This document shows positions 6,912-15,822 of a DNA stretch of 33,590 bases, piece by piece (position 1 is the stretch's first letter; the number at the start of each line of letters is the position of its first letter). Under the pieces are notes generated by a model. The model was not told the origin of the DNA. It saw nothing but the letters and a program-made list of their open reading frames with translations, and searched no databases. Source of the DNA: Dermatophilaceae bacterium (GTDB lineage Bacteria > Actinomycetota > Actinomycetes > Actinomycetales > Dermatophilaceae); assembly GCA_014377705.1 (NCBI GenBank), contig JACMPC010000267.1, forward strand, positions 1 to 33,590, in the 5' to 3' direction. Made by a program: the position numbers and the translations under genes.

Positions 6912-7253
6912 TCAAGCCTCCGCCAGTTCGAGTGAGGTGAGCACGAGCTCCTCACCAGTGGTCACGCTGACGTCGGCTCCGTCGCACTGCGTACACAGCA
7001 GCAGGAGCTCATCGGTCAGTGTGGTGGTGGAGCTGCAGTCCCGGCAACGCAACGTGACCGGCACCGTGTCGACCACGAGCTGCGACCCGGCCAGCGTGGT
7101 CTGATCTGAGACCACGGTCCAGCAGTACGTCAGTGTGTCCGGCACGACCTGGCGCAGCTGACCGACCTGAAGGTGGATCGCGGTCACGGTCCGCCCCGCC
7201 GCGGTGCGGTCGACGATCTCAAAGATCGACTCGCACATGGAGAGCTCATGCAT
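6912..7253 (-). CDS. hypA: HypA, hydrogenase nickel metallochaperone
   Basis: HypA binds nickel and hands it to the HoxH precursor with HypB. The 113-residue protein begins MHELSMCESI, placing the nickel ligand His2 directly after Met1, and has the structural zinc site as two pairs, Cys70/Cys73 (CRDC) and Cys87/Cys90 (CTQC). Length and order of motifs are those of the family. It lies between hypE (83 bp gap, the only sizeable gap in the operon) and hypB (3 bp gap), so it may carry its own ribosome-binding region or an internal promoter; no clear promoter is seen. Confidence 0.95.
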   Translation of the reverse strand: MHELSMCESIFEIVDRTAAGRTVTAIHLQVGQLRQVVPDTLTYCWTVVSDQTTLAGSQLVVDTVPVTLRCRDCSSTTTLTDELLLLCTQCDGADVSVTTGEELVLTSLELAEA

Positions 7254-7336
7254 GCCGGTGCCTCACTCCGATCGACTCCCGACGCGGGTCCGTCGTCCGG
7301 TACTGGCTTTCCTCCGGCTGACCTCTTGCGCTCTCA

Positions 7337-8413
7337 CTAGCAGATCCTCGGCAGCTGCTCGCCGAGGGGGAGGTCGACCACGCGCGTCCCGCCCATACCG
7401 GTCTTCGCGACCACCATGCCCGCATGGTCAGGCACGCACGTCCCGATCCGGCACGCGGACCGTCCGAGCGGATGCGCCTGCATTGCCTGGAGCACCAGGT
7501 CTGCGGCCTCGCCGGGCACTATCGCCACCAGCTTGCCCTCGTTCGCCACCTGAAGCGGGTCGAGGCCGAGCAGGGCGCAGGCGTCCCGAACCGTCTCGGG
7601 CACCGGGATGTCCTGCTCCACCAGCTCGATCCCGACTCCGGAGGCGCGAGCGATCTCGTTCAGTGACGCCGAGACACCTCCTCGTGTCGGGTCGCGGAGC
7701 ACGTGCAGGTCGGTGCCGGTGGCGATCATCGCAGCCACCAGCCCATGCAGTGGCGCGGTGTCGCTCTCGACGGCGGTGCCGAACTCCAAGCCCTCGCGAC
7801 AGCTCATGACCGCGATGCCGTGCACCCCGACGTCACCACTGATCAGCACGGCGTCCCCGACCTGGGCGCGATAGGCATTGATGTTCACACCATCGGCGAT
7901 CACGCCGATCCCGGCTGTGTTGATGTACACCCCGTCGCCGCTGCCATGGTCGACGACCTTGGTGTCCCCGGTGACCAGCCGCACCCCGGCGGCCAGCGCC
8001 GCCGCGCCCATTCGCTGAGCGATCCGGCCGAGCTCACCCACCGAGGTGCCTTCCTGGAGGATGAAAGCTGTGGACATGAACAACGGCGTCGCTCCAGACA
8101 TGGCCAGATCGTTGACAGTCCCGTTCACCGCGAGGTCACCGATCGACCCACCAGGAAAAAACATCGGCTTCACCACGAACGAGTCGGTCGAGAAGGCCAG
8201 CGTCGATCCGCCCACGGACAGGACCGCGCAGTCACCGAGGTCGGCGGTGGCCGCAGCGCCGTATGCCGGCAGGAACAGGTGCTCGATCAGCTCGGCCGAC
8301 ATCGCCCCGCCGCCGCCGTGCCCCATCACGATGAACGGTGTGTCGCGCAGCGGGACCGGGCAGACCCATCCCTCGAAGTCGATCGTGTCGTGACTTTCAG
8401 TGGCCCCGGTCAT
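7337..8413 (-). CDS. hypE: HypE, hydrogenase maturation protein (carbamoyl dehydratase)
   Basis: HypE takes a carbamoyl group from HypF onto its C-terminal cysteine and dehydrates it with ATP to a thiocyanate, the source of the cyanide ligands on the active-site iron. The 358-residue protein starts with the PurM-like glycine-rich segment [15 protein letters not shown], has GDTKVVDHG and [15 protein letters not shown] blocks of the ATP-binding fold, and ends PRIC with the essential terminal Cys358 intact. The hypD stop overlaps its ATG (ATGA). Expected to act in a cytoplasmic HypC-HypD-HypE complex. Confidence 0.96.
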   Translation of the reverse strand: MTGATESHDTIDFEGWVCPVPLRDTPFIVMGHGGGGAMSAELIEHLFLPAYGAAATADLGDCAVLSVGGSTLAFSTDSFVVKPMFFPGGSIGDLAVNGTVNDLAMSGATPLFMSTAFILQEGTSVGELGRIAQRMGAAALAAGVRLVTGDTKVVDHGSGDGVYINTAGIGVIADGVNINAYRAQVGDAVLISGDVGVHGIAVMSCREGLEFGTAVESDTAPLHGLVAAMIATGTDLHVLRDPTRGGVSASLNEIARASGVGIELVEQDIPVPETVRDACALLGLDPLQVANEGKLVAIVPGEAADLVLQAMQAHPLGRSACRIGTCVPDHAGMVVAKTGMGGTRVVDLPLGEQLPRIC

Positions 8414-9513
8414 CTGGCGTCCACAACGTCAAGGCGCCGGTAGGCGTAGTAGGCGGCGCAGGCGCCTTCGGACGAGACCATCGTGGCGCCGAGTGGTTTG
8501 CGAGGCGTGCACTGCGTGCCGAACGCCGCGCACTCATGCGGCTTGATCAGACCCTGCAGCACCTCACCCGAGCGGCACAGGGTGGACTCATCGGTGTGGA
8601 TGTCCGCAACGTCGAAACGCCGCTCCGCGTCGAGATCGAGATACCGGTCCGACAGCCTCCAGCCGCTCTGCGGAATCATCCCGATACCGCGCCAGGTCCG
8701 GTCGGTCACCTCGAACACCTCTCGAAGCATGGTCATCGCCGCGATGTTGCCCTCGGCCTGCACGGCTCGGGGGTAGGCGTTCTCCAGCTCATAACGGCCC
8801 TCCTCGAGCTGGATGACCGTCTTGCGAATCCCCTCGAGGATGTCCAGCGGCTCGAAGCCGGTGACCACGATCGGGACCCGGTACCTCTGCGCCAGCGGCG
8901 GGTACTCCGATGTGCCCATGACGCTGCACACGTGCCCTGCCGCCAGGAACCCCTGCACCCGGCAGGTCGGAGACTCCATGATCGCGGCCATCGCCGGCGG
9001 GACCAGGACATGGGACACAAGCATCGAGAAGTTCTTGATGGACAGGCGTTTGGCCTGGTAGACCGTCATGGCGTTGGCCGGTGCGGTCGTCTCGAAACCA
9101 ATCCCGAAGAAGACGACCTCCTTGTCCGGGTTCTGCCGGGCGATGTTCAGGGCGTCCAAGGGAGAGTAGACCACGCGGACGTCCCCGCCACCGCTCTTGA
9201 TCATGAAGAGGTCCTGGGTGCTGCCGGGGACCCGCAGCATGTCGCCGAAGGAGCAGAGGATGACGTTGTCCAGGGCGGCGATCGCCAAAGCCTTGTCGAT
9301 AATCTCCAACGGGGTGACGCAGACCGGGCACCCCGGGCCGTGAATCATCTCCACGCCTTCGGGCAGCAGCTGGTCGATGCCGTGGCGGATGATCGAGTGG
9401 GTCTGACCGCCGCAGACCTCCATCAGCGCCCAGCTCTGGGTGGTGGCGGCGTGGATCTGGTCGAGCAGCTTCTTAGCCAGATCGGGGTTGCTGAACTCGT
9501 CGAGATACTTCAT
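8410..9513 (-). CDS. hypD: HypD, Fe(CN)2CO scaffold protein
   Basis: HypD, a 4Fe-4S protein, forms with HypC the platform on which the iron receives CN and CO ligands. This 367-residue protein shows [15 protein letters not shown] with Cys34, [11 protein letters not shown] with Cys62 and Cys65, a GFETTAPA segment, and the cluster-binding C-terminus CAAFGTQC followed by [17 protein letters not shown]. All signature cysteines are present. It overlaps hypC and hypE by 4 bp each, as expected for a tightly coupled operon and a stoichiometric complex. Confidence 0.96.
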   Translation of the reverse strand: MKYLDEFSNPDLAKKLLDQIHAATTQSWALMEVCGGQTHSIIRHGIDQLLPEGVEMIHGPGCPVCVTPLEIIDKALAIAALDNVILCSFGDMLRVPGSTQDLFMIKSGGGDVRVVYSPLDALNIARQNPDKEVVFFGIGFETTAPANAMTVYQAKRLSIKNFSMLVSHVLVPPAMAAIMESPTCRVQGFLAAGHVCSVMGTSEYPPLAQRYRVPIVVTGFEPLDILEGIRKTVIQLEEGRYELENAYPRAVQAEGNIAAMTMLREVFEVTDRTWRGIGMIPQSGWRLSDRYLDLDAERRFDVADIHTDESTLCRSGEVLQGLIKPHECAAFGTQCTPRKPLGATMVSSEGACAAYYAYRRLDVVDAR

Positions 9514-9806
9514 CGTCCGGTTCCCTGGTCGATTCCTGCCTGCCGGGCGGCGCGCGTGAACCCGTCGCCGAGCTCGTCCTCCAGGATCCCGAGCTTCCTG
9601 AAGTCGGCAAGGGTCTCCCGGGCCGACTCTTCGTCGAGCCGCTGGATGGCGAAGCCGACGTGCACGACGACGTACTCACCGACCTTCACATCCGGGATGT
9701 AGTGCATGCACACCTGCTTGCGGACCGTGCCGAAGTCCACCTCCGCCATGAGGGCGTCATCGATGTCGGCGATGCTGACGACGCGCCCTGGAATTGCTAG
9801 ACACAT
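9510..9806 (-). CDS. hypC: HypC, hydrogenase maturation chaperone
   Basis: HypC carries the iron-ligand unit with HypD and then docks on the hydrogenase large subunit. The start [10 protein letters not shown] provides the essential Cys2 once Met1 is removed. The short beta-barrel core ([22 protein letters not shown]) and the HVGFAI motif are typical. At 98 residues it is slightly longer than many HypC proteins because of a C-terminal extension. The start lies inside the last codons of hypF (10-bp overlap), and its stop overlaps hypD. Only one hypC is present, so it presumably serves HoxH. Confidence 0.95.
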   Translation of the reverse strand: MCLAIPGRVVSIADIDDALMAEVDFGTVRKQVCMHYIPDVKVGEYVVVHVGFAIQRLDEESARETLADFRKLGILEDELGDGFTRAARQAGIDQGTGR

Positions 9807-12199
9807 GTCCGGTCCCCTTGCTGGGTCTGAGGTTGCGCTGACGCGCCGACCAAGATCTGACCGAGGGCGATACCGCCGTCGTTGGGTGGAAGCAGTCGCG
9901 GACGCAGGACAGTGAATCCCCTGTTCGTGAGGGCGTGCTGTGCTGTGTCGAGCAGCAGTGCGTTCTGGAAGACCCCGCCGCCGAGTGCCACCCGCTCAAG
10001 GCCGGTTCGCTCTTGACATCGCTCGGCGAGGTCGACAATAAGGTCGCTGACGGCCGTGTGGAAACGTAGGGCGACCAGTGAGACCGGTTCCCCGGCCAGC
10101 ACCTCGGAGGCGACCGCGCTGATCACCGGACCGGGATCAGCGATGACGGGCGTGTCGGAGCCGAGATCCTTGATGTCAAAAGCGTAGCGCGGCGCACTCG
10201 CGACCGGAGCCGGCGCCGACAAGGCCAGACTCTCGAGCTCGATCGCCGCTTCTGCCTCGTAGTCCGCATGCTGCCTGACGCCGGCCAGGGACGCGACGGC
10301 ATCGAAGAGCCTGCCCATGCTCGAGGTGGGGGCGCAGCCGAAGCCGGTGTCGAACTGGTGAGCAAGGACGTTGCGTTCGCCTGCCGGGCAGGCACGGACC
10401 GGGGGCAGGGCCTCGTCCCACGGGACGCCGGCTGCATAGAGATGAGCCAGTGCCATCCGGTAGGGCCGCACGATGCTCGTGTCGCCGCCGGCCAGGGGCA
10501 CGTATCCCAGGTGGGCCGCCCGGGAAAACGACCCGTAGCCGGCTATCAGCACCTCTCCACCCCACACTGCCCCGTCGGTCCCGTAGCCGGTGCCGTCGAA
10601 CGCGAACCCGATCACCCTCTCGCCGGCGCCGAGCCCGTGCTCTCCCATCACCGAGGCGATATGGGCGTGGTGGTGCTGCACCGTGCGGACGGGTCTGCCG
10701 CCGGCATGACGATGTGCCCAGCGGCTGGACCGGTAGCCGGGGTGCAGGTCGGCCACCACCGTCTCGGGTCGGACACCGGTGAGGAGCTCAAGGTGCCCTA
10801 CGGTCCTCGTCAGGGCGTCGATCGTGGAAAGGTCGTCCATGTCACCGATGTGCTGGCTCACCCACGCGTACCGGCCCTTCGCCAGCGCGCACGTGTTCTT
10901 CAGGTCCGCACCGACCGCGAGCGTTGCGTTCACCTCGAACGGCAGGGCAATGGGAAGGGGCGCGTAGCCTCGGGAACGGCGGATCGGGAGCTCCGCGGCG
11001 TTGCCCATCCGCGTCACCGAGTCGTCACATGCCACGTGGATCCTTCGGTCATGAAGCAGCCAGGCATCGACGTACGGGCTCAGCTTCTCCAGCGCGTCGC
11101 CATCATCAGTGACGATCGGCTCTCCTGACAGGTTGCCGGAGGTCATCACGAGCGCATCGGGTCCCGGCTCGTCGCCGTCGAGACCGAAGAGAAGAACATG
11201 TAACGGGGTGTAGGGAAGCATCAGGCCGAGGCTCGGGCTCTGGGGTGCGACCACGTCTGCGACGCCGACGTCGCCGCTAGGCCCTCCTCGGGGAAGTATG
11301 ACGATCGGCCGCCGGATCCCGGTCAGCAGATGCTCGTCCTGCTCGGTCATGGACACCATTCGCCGGGCCACGCCGATGTCAGCGACCATGACCGCGAACG
11401 GCTTCCCGCCCCTGCGCTTGCGACGCCTGAGCTCAGCCACGGCCTCAGAATTGCGGGCATCGCAGGCGAGGTGGTAGCCGCCGAGGCCCTTGACCGCCAC
11501 GATACGACCCTCGGCCAGCAGAACCCGGGCGGCCCGCAGGGCCTCCTCGCCCCTGGTCGCGGCCCGCGTGTCGCGGCGGATCAGCTCGAGCTGCGGACCA
11601 CAGCCGGGGCAGGCGATGGGCTGGGCGTGGAAGCGGCGGTTCGCCGGATCGTCATACTCATTCCGGCAGTCGTGGCACATGTCGAAACCGGCCATCGTGG
11701 TGGTGGCCCTGTCATAGGGGAGGTCCGTGATGATCGTGAACCGGGGCCCGCAGTTGGTGCAAGTGATGAAGGGGTGGCGGTGCCTGCGATCAGTGGGGTC
11801 ACGCAGCTCGCTCAGACAGTCTTCGCAGGTGGCGATGTCGGGAGAGGCCAGGGTTCGCGACTGGCTGAAGCCTGGGCTGGAGCTGTCGATGGTGAAGCCG
11901 GTGCCGCCTCGCGTGGAGGCTGCCGACTCGTGAATGCGCTCGACGACCGCGAGTGGGGGAGGGCTGCTGCGGAGTCGCCGGCCGAACGCCGCCACTGCCG
12001 CGGCGCTGCCCTCGACTTCCGCGACAACGCCGGCAGTGGTGTTCGCCACCGAGCCCGCCAGCGAGAGCTCGGCCGCGGTGACGTAGACGAAGGGCCGAAA
12101 ACCGACGCCCTGGACCAGGCCGTAAACCTCAAACCTGCGCCGAACCCGAAGCGTTCCGACGATGGGAGAGCCATCAGCTTCATCATCGGGCTGCTTCAT
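9797..12199 (-). CDS. hypF: HypF, carbamoyltransferase
   Basis: HypF uses carbamoyl phosphate and ATP to make carbamoyl-adenylate and transfers the carbamoyl group to HypE. The 800 residues show all four parts in order: an acylphosphatase domain (YGLVQGVGFRPFV, 26-38), zinc fingers with Cys125/128, 147/150, 175/178 and 197/200, a YrdC-like domain (from about 215, with KGLGGYHLACDA and MTSGNLSGEPI) and a Kae1-like domain with the metal motif HHHAH and GGGVFQN. Length is normal. ATG 12199 is preceded by AGGAG with good spacing. It is the first gene of the leftward hyp operon, so its promoter lies in the 191-bp gap shared with hoxE. Confidence 0.96.
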   Translation of the reverse strand: MKQPDDEADGSPIVGTLRVRRRFEVYGLVQGVGFRPFVYVTAAELSLAGSVANTTAGVVAEVEGSAAAVAAFGRRLRSSPPPLAVVERIHESAASTRGGTGFTIDSSSPGFSQSRTLASPDIATCEDCLSELRDPTDRRHRHPFITCTNCGPRFTIITDLPYDRATTTMAGFDMCHDCRNEYDDPANRRFHAQPIACPGCGPQLELIRRDTRAATRGEEALRAARVLLAEGRIVAVKGLGGYHLACDARNSEAVAELRRRKRRGGKPFAVMVADIGVARRMVSMTEQDEHLLTGIRRPIVILPRGGPSGDVGVADVVAPQSPSLGLMLPYTPLHVLLFGLDGDEPGPDALVMTSGNLSGEPIVTDDGDALEKLSPYVDAWLLHDRRIHVACDDSVTRMGNAAELPIRRSRGYAPLPIALPFEVNATLAVGADLKNTCALAKGRYAWVSQHIGDMDDLSTIDALTRTVGHLELLTGVRPETVVADLHPGYRSSRWAHRHAGGRPVRTVQHHHAHIASVMGEHGLGAGERVIGFAFDGTGYGTDGAVWGGEVLIAGYGSFSRAAHLGYVPLAGGDTSIVRPYRMALAHLYAAGVPWDEALPPVRACPAGERNVLAHQFDTGFGCAPTSSMGRLFDAVASLAGVRQHADYEAEAAIELESLALSAPAPVASAPRYAFDIKDLGSDTPVIADPGPVISAVASEVLAGEPVSLVALRFHTAVSDLIVDLAERCQERTGLERVALGGGVFQNALLLDTAQHALTNRGFTVLRPRLLPPNDGGIALGQILVGASAQPQTQQGDRTCV

Positions 12200-12390
12200 C
12201 TCAGCTCCTGGGTCGCGGCCCTGGGTTCTGGGCCCGAGGGTCGGCTCAGCCTACCGCTGACCTACCGCTGAACTACCGCTGAACTACCGCTGACCTTGTG
12301 TTGAGCAATGCCGCGTCGTCTAGTATGTTCCACTTCTGAGAGGTCCTACGTTCGACAGAACGGTGGCCTGGCGTCTGGCGCCTGGCGCCG
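12200..12390. promoter_or_regulatory. shared hypF-hoxE divergent control region
   Basis: The 191 bp between the two operon heads must hold both promoters. It contains four 11-bp direct repeats (12250-12293), a TAGTAT hexamer at 12321-12326 that could be a -10 box for hoxE, with TTGTGT (12296-12301) 19 bp upstream as a weak -35, and a 5-bp inverted repeat, CGTTC-GACA-GAACG, at 12349-12362. The arrangement suggests coordinated control of enzyme and maturation genes. No known regulator site was recognised. Confidence 0.45.
12250..12293. repeat. four 11-bp direct repeats between hypF and hoxE
   Basis: The unit MCTACCGCTGA (first two copies begin CC, last two AC) occurs four times head to tail without spacers. 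An 11-bp period puts each copy on nearly the same face of the helix, as in arrays bound by cooperative regulators. The array ends just before the proposed hoxE -35 region, a fitting position for an activator. Confidence 0.75.
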
Positions 12391-12903
12391 ATGTCACGAG
12401 GGGTGAGGGTCGTGCCAGTTCGCGCAGCGAGGCCTGAGGTGCCCAGTGACGACAAACGCTGGCGCATCGTCGAGACGCGGATGCGTCGCCTCGGAAGCCG
12501 TCCCGACGCCCTCATCGAGGTGCTTCACTCGGCTCAGGAGGCGTTCGGCTTCCTGGACGACGACGCGTTGCGATTCGTCAGCGACAGCCTCCGGGTTCCG
12601 CCTTCGAAGGTCTTCGGGGTGGCCACGTTCTACCACCACTTCACACTGAAGCCGCACGGTGAGCATACGTGCGTCGTCTGCACCGGTACGGCGTGCTATA
12701 TCAACGGCGCGGACGAGATCCTGAGCTCGATCAAGGCGGGGCTCGACGTCAAACCCCGGGAGACGACGGCTGACGGAAAGCTGTCGCTCCTCACCGCCCG
12801 CTGTCTGGGCGCGTGCAGCCTCGCCCCGGTGGCAACCGTCGACGGGGCGGTTGAGGGCAGGGTCAGCTCGAGCGACCTCGTGGCGAAACTGGCGGGGCTG
12901 TGA
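12391..12903 (+). CDS. hoxE: HoxE, [2Fe-2S] subunit of bidirectional [NiFe]-hydrogenase
   Basis: HoxE is the 24-kDa (NuoE-like) electron-transfer subunit of the diaphorase part of the NAD-linked hydrogenase. The thioredoxin-like domain carries the four cluster ligands as CTGTAC (Cys97, Cys102) and CLGAC (Cys138, Cys142), after the usual [11 protein letters not shown] segment. The start is uncertain: ATG 12391 has no clear ribosome-binding site, whereas in-frame GTG 12412 lies ten bases behind GAGGG and would remove seven residues. It begins the rightward hoxEFUYHW operon and overlaps hoxF by 4 bp (GTGA). Presence of HoxE separates this enzyme from the HoxE-less soluble hydrogenase type. Confidence 0.93.
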   Translation: MSRGVRVVPVRAARPEVPSDDKRWRIVETRMRRLGSRPDALIEVLHSAQEAFGFLDDDALRFVSDSLRVPPSKVFGVATFYHHFTLKPHGEHTCVVCTGTACYINGADEILSSIKAGLDVKPRETTADGKLSLLTARCLGACSLAPVATVDGAVEGRVSSSDLVAKLAGL

Positions 12904-14570
12904 GCGAGTCTGCCCCCTCGGCTCCCCCGGCGCCGCCGAAGCGACCCCGGCGTGCGGCCGACGGCCTTCGGCCCCTCGAAGGCCCGGCGCGGGCGTCGGC
13001 GTATGTCTGTGAGGCTGTCAGCTGCCTGTCGGCCCAGTCGCACGATATCCTTCTCAAGCTGGGGGAGCAGGTCTCCGGTGCCGGTCTCAAGGACGTGGAG
13101 GTCAAGCGCGTCGGCTGCCTCCTGCTGTGCGCCTCGGGTCCGCTCGTCCAGATCCCGGGCACCGGCCAGCTCTTCTCCAACGTCCGGCCCGACGACCTCG
13201 ACGCCATTGTCGAGGCGCTCGCCGATGTGACGCCGGGCGAGCAGCGCGCGCCCGAGGCGCCGTTCTTCAGCCGGCAGCGGCGCATCGCAACGGAGAACTC
13301 CGGTCGCATCGACCCTGAGAGCCTGGACGACTACGTCGAGAAAGGTGGCTTCGAGGCGCTCCGATCCGTCCTGACCTCGATGACTCCCGCGCAGGTGCGC
13401 GAAGAGATCACCCGCAGCGGCTTGCGAGGCCGTGGTGGGGCCGGCTACCCGACCGGTCTGAAATGGAACACCGTTGCCAAGGCTGTGGGCTCGCCGAAGT
13501 ATGTCATCTGCAATGCGGACGAAGGTGACCCCGGAGCGTTCATGGACCGCAGCGTCCTGGAGAGCGACCCTTACCGGGTCATCGAGGGGATGGCGATCGC
13601 TGCCTACGCCGTCGGTGCCAGCGAAGGCTACGTCTACTGCCGGGCCGAGTACCCCCTCGCGGTCAGCCGTCTCCGCAAGGCCATTCATTCGGCAGGCCGA
13701 GCCGGTTATCTCGGCTTGCACATCCTCGATAGCAAGCTGGGCTTCGAGGTCGACGTGCGACTGGGGGCGGGTGCTTTCGTGTGCGGTGAGGAAACCGCGC
13801 TGATCGCGTCCGTCCAGGGGGGGCGGGGCACTCCCACGACGCGCCCGCCATATCCCGCAGTGGCCGGCCTCTGGGATCAGCCGACCCTGATCAACAACGT
13901 CGAGACGTTCGCCAACATCGCGCCGATCATTCGCAAGGGAGGCGCCTGGTTTGCCGGCATCGGGACCTCGACCAGCAAGGGAACCAAGGTCTTCGCGCTC
14001 GCCGGCCGAGTCGTGAACACAGGTCTGATCGAGGTGCAGATGGGCACCACGCTGCGGGAGATCGTCTTCGACATCGGTGGCGGGATCGTTGACGGCCGCG
14101 CCTTCAAGGCTGTGCAGACCGGAGGTCCCTCGGGCGGCTGTATTCCGGCTGAGTTCCTCGACATGGGGGTCGACTACGAGTCGCTTGTCGGGGTCGGATC
14201 GTTCATGGGGTCCGGTGGCATGATCGTGATGGACGAGACGTCCTGCATGGTCGATGTGGCGAGGTACTTCATGGACTTCTGCCGCGAGGAGTCGTGCGGC
14301 AAGTGTGCCCCGTGCCGGGTCGGCACGACGCAGCTGTGGATCTTGCTCGATCGGATCAGCCATGGAGGGGCGACGTTGGACGACCTGGCTCAGATGGAGC
14401 GTCTGGGCGCCATGGTTCAGCGGACGAGCCTGTGCGGACTCGGCCAGGGCGCCCCGAACCCGATCTTCAGCACCCTGCGCTATTTCCGGGACGAGTACCT
14501 CGCCCACATCGTGGACCGGGTCTGTCCTGCTGGCGTATGTGCGATCGAACCAGCGCCGGTGCCGGTATGA
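12900..14570 (+). CDS. hoxF: HoxF, NADH-binding diaphorase subunit of [NiFe]-hydrogenase
   Basis: HoxF exchanges electrons between NAD(H), FMN and iron-sulphur clusters. This 556-residue protein has an N-terminal thioredoxin-like domain with Cys37, 42, 73 and 77 in 2Fe-2S spacing, the FMN/NADH motif [14 protein letters not shown] (176-189), the second nucleotide motif [14 protein letters not shown] (289-302) followed by QGGRG, and a 4Fe-4S site with Cys466, 469, 472 (ESCGKCAPC) and Cys512 (SLCGLG). It resembles NuoF, but the following hoxY and hoxH show it belongs to a hydrogenase rather than complex I. GTG start overlaps the hoxE stop; its stop overlaps the hoxU ATG. Confidence 0.95.
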   Translation: MSESAPSAPPAPPKRPRRAADGLRPLEGPARASAYVCEAVSCLSAQSHDILLKLGEQVSGAGLKDVEVKRVGCLLLCASGPLVQIPGTGQLFSNVRPDDLDAIVEALADVTPGEQRAPEAPFFSRQRRIATENSGRIDPESLDDYVEKGGFEALRSVLTSMTPAQVREEITRSGLRGRGGAGYPTGLKWNTVAKAVGSPKYVICNADEGDPGAFMDRSVLESDPYRVIEGMAIAAYAVGASEGYVYCRAEYPLAVSRLRKAIHSAGRAGYLGLHILDSKLGFEVDVRLGAGAFVCGEETALIASVQGGRGTPTTRPPYPAVAGLWDQPTLINNVETFANIAPIIRKGGAWFAGIGTSTSKGTKVFALAGRVVNTGLIEVQMGTTLREIVFDIGGGIVDGRAFKAVQTGGPSGGCIPAEFLDMGVDYESLVGVGSFMGSGGMIVMDETSCMVDVARYFMDFCREESCGKCAPCRVGTTQLWILLDRISHGGATLDDLAQMERLGAMVQRTSLCGLGQGAPNPIFSTLRYFRDEYLAHIVDRVCPAGVCAIEPAPVPV

Positions 14571-15286
14571 CCACGGTCCACACCTTTCGGATCAACGGTT
14601 CCGATGTGGCCGGGACCGATGGCCAGTCGATCCTCGCCGTGGCCACGGAGAACGGCATCGACATCCCGACGATGTGCCACCTCGACGGGCTCTCCGACAC
14701 CGGCTCGTGCCGCCTGTGCGTGGTCGAGGTCGCGGGTTCGAGCAAGCTCACGCCGGCGTGCACCACGCTCGTCTCCGAGGGAATGGACGTCAGTACCACC
14801 TCCGAGCAGCTCTGCGGGTACCGCCGGACGATCATTGAGATGTTGTTCCTCGAGCGCAACCACATCTGTGCTGTCTGCGTCGCCAACAATCATTGCGATC
14901 TGCAGAACCTGGCCGAGGAGCTGAAGCTAGACCACTTCGAGCTGCCGGTCATCGCCCCCAAGGTCGGCATCGACGCCAGTCACGCCCTTTTCGCGATCGA
15001 CCACAACCGCTGCATCATGTGCGTCCGCTGCGTGCGTGTCTGCGACGAGGTCGAGGGTGCGCATACCTGGGACGTGATGGGCTCGGGGATCGGCGTGCGG
15101 GTCGTTACCGACATGGGGACTCCCTGGGGCGAGTCCACGAGCTGCACAAGCTGTGGTAAGTGCGTCCAGGTCTGCCCCACCGGAGCGCTCTTCGAGAAGG
15201 GACGATCTATCGGAGAGGGCAGCAAGGAGCGGCGTCCCTTCCTGCCGTACCTGAAGAACCAGGCCCAGGAGCCTGAGCTCACGTGA
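14567..15286 (+). CDS. hoxU: HoxU, iron-sulphur diaphorase subunit of [NiFe]-hydrogenase
   Basis: HoxU wires HoxEF to the hydrogenase module, like the N-terminal part of NuoG. The 239 residues hold a plant-type 2Fe-2S site (Cys37, 48, 51, 65), a His-ligated 4Fe-4S site (His99, Cys101, 104, 110 in [13 protein letters not shown]) and two ferredoxin-type clusters (Cys149, 152, 155, 159 and Cys193, 196, 199, 203). ATG 14567 overlaps the hoxF stop (ATGA); the frame is open further upstream but there it only mirrors hoxF. It ends well before the long C-terminal domain of NuoG, as HoxU should. GTGA overlap couples it to hoxY. Confidence 0.95.
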   Translation: MTTVHTFRINGSDVAGTDGQSILAVATENGIDIPTMCHLDGLSDTGSCRLCVVEVAGSSKLTPACTTLVSEGMDVSTTSEQLCGYRRTIIEMLFLERNHICAVCVANNHCDLQNLAEELKLDHFELPVIAPKVGIDASHALFAIDHNRCIMCVRCVRVCDEVEGAHTWDVMGSGIGVRVVTDMGTPWGESTSCTSCGKCVQVCPTGALFEKGRSIGEGSKERRPFLPYLKNQAQEPELT

Positions 15287-15813
15287 CCAAACCCACTCTC
15301 GCCACCGTCTGGCTCGACGGCTGTTCGGGTTGCCACATGTCATTCATCGACATGGACGAGCGCCTGCTCGAGATCGCGGAGCGCGCCGATATCGTCTACA
15401 GCCCGCTCGTCGACACCAAGGTGTACCCGGACCACGTCGACCTCTGTCTCGTCGAGGGGGCGGTGTCCAGCGAAGATGACCTCCGCAAGATCAAGCTCAT
15501 CCGCGAACGGACGGGGACTCTCATCTCGTTCGGCGACTGCGCCATCACCGCCAACGTGCCGGGGATGCGCAACCCTATCGGCGTCCAGCCGCTGTTGGAG
15601 CGCGCCTACCTGGAGAACGTGACGCTGAATCCGGGAGCTCCGACCGAGGTGGTGCCCGCGTTGCTGCCGATGGCACTGCCGGTGCATCGCGTCGTCAAGG
15701 TCGACGTCTTCCTGCCGGGCTGTCCGCCGTCGGCCGATCTCATCCACCAGTCGCTCGTGGATCTGCTCGAGGGGCGCACCCCCGACACCCGCGGCGCCCG
15801 CTTCGGCCGCTGA
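15283..15813 (+). CDS. hoxY: HoxY, small subunit of bidirectional [NiFe]-hydrogenase
   Basis: HoxY carries the single proximal 4Fe-4S cluster that takes electrons from the nickel-iron centre. Its ligands are visible as Cys14 and Cys17 (WLDGCSGCHMS), Cys86 (SFGDCA) and Cys147 (LPGCPPS). At 176 residues it lacks the C-terminal two-cluster domain and the twin-arginine signal of membrane-bound uptake hydrogenases, so the enzyme is cytoplasmic. It starts with GTG overlapping the hoxU stop and precedes hoxH by 9 bp. Confidence 0.95.
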   Translation: MTKPTLATVWLDGCSGCHMSFIDMDERLLEIAERADIVYSPLVDTKVYPDHVDLCLVEGAVSSEDDLRKIKLIRERTGTLISFGDCAITANVPGMRNPIGVQPLLERAYLENVTLNPGAPTEVVPALLPMALPVHRVVKVDVFLPGCPPSADLIHQSLVDLLEGRTPDTRGARFGR

Positions 15814-15822
15814 GGAGCCTCT

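Noticed and set aside
8338-9702. 454-codon plus-strand frame opposite hypD/hypC
   Set aside because: Antisense of two clearly recognised hyp genes.
12696-14507. 603-codon minus-strand frame opposite hoxE/hoxF
   Set aside because: Antisense shadow; hoxE and hoxF carry all cofactor motifs.
12391-15286. Reading hoxEFU as part of respiratory complex I (nuoEFG) or a formate dehydrogenase
   Set aside because: HoxU is too short for NuoG, and hoxY/hoxH with nickel motifs and hoxW follow in the same overlapping operon.
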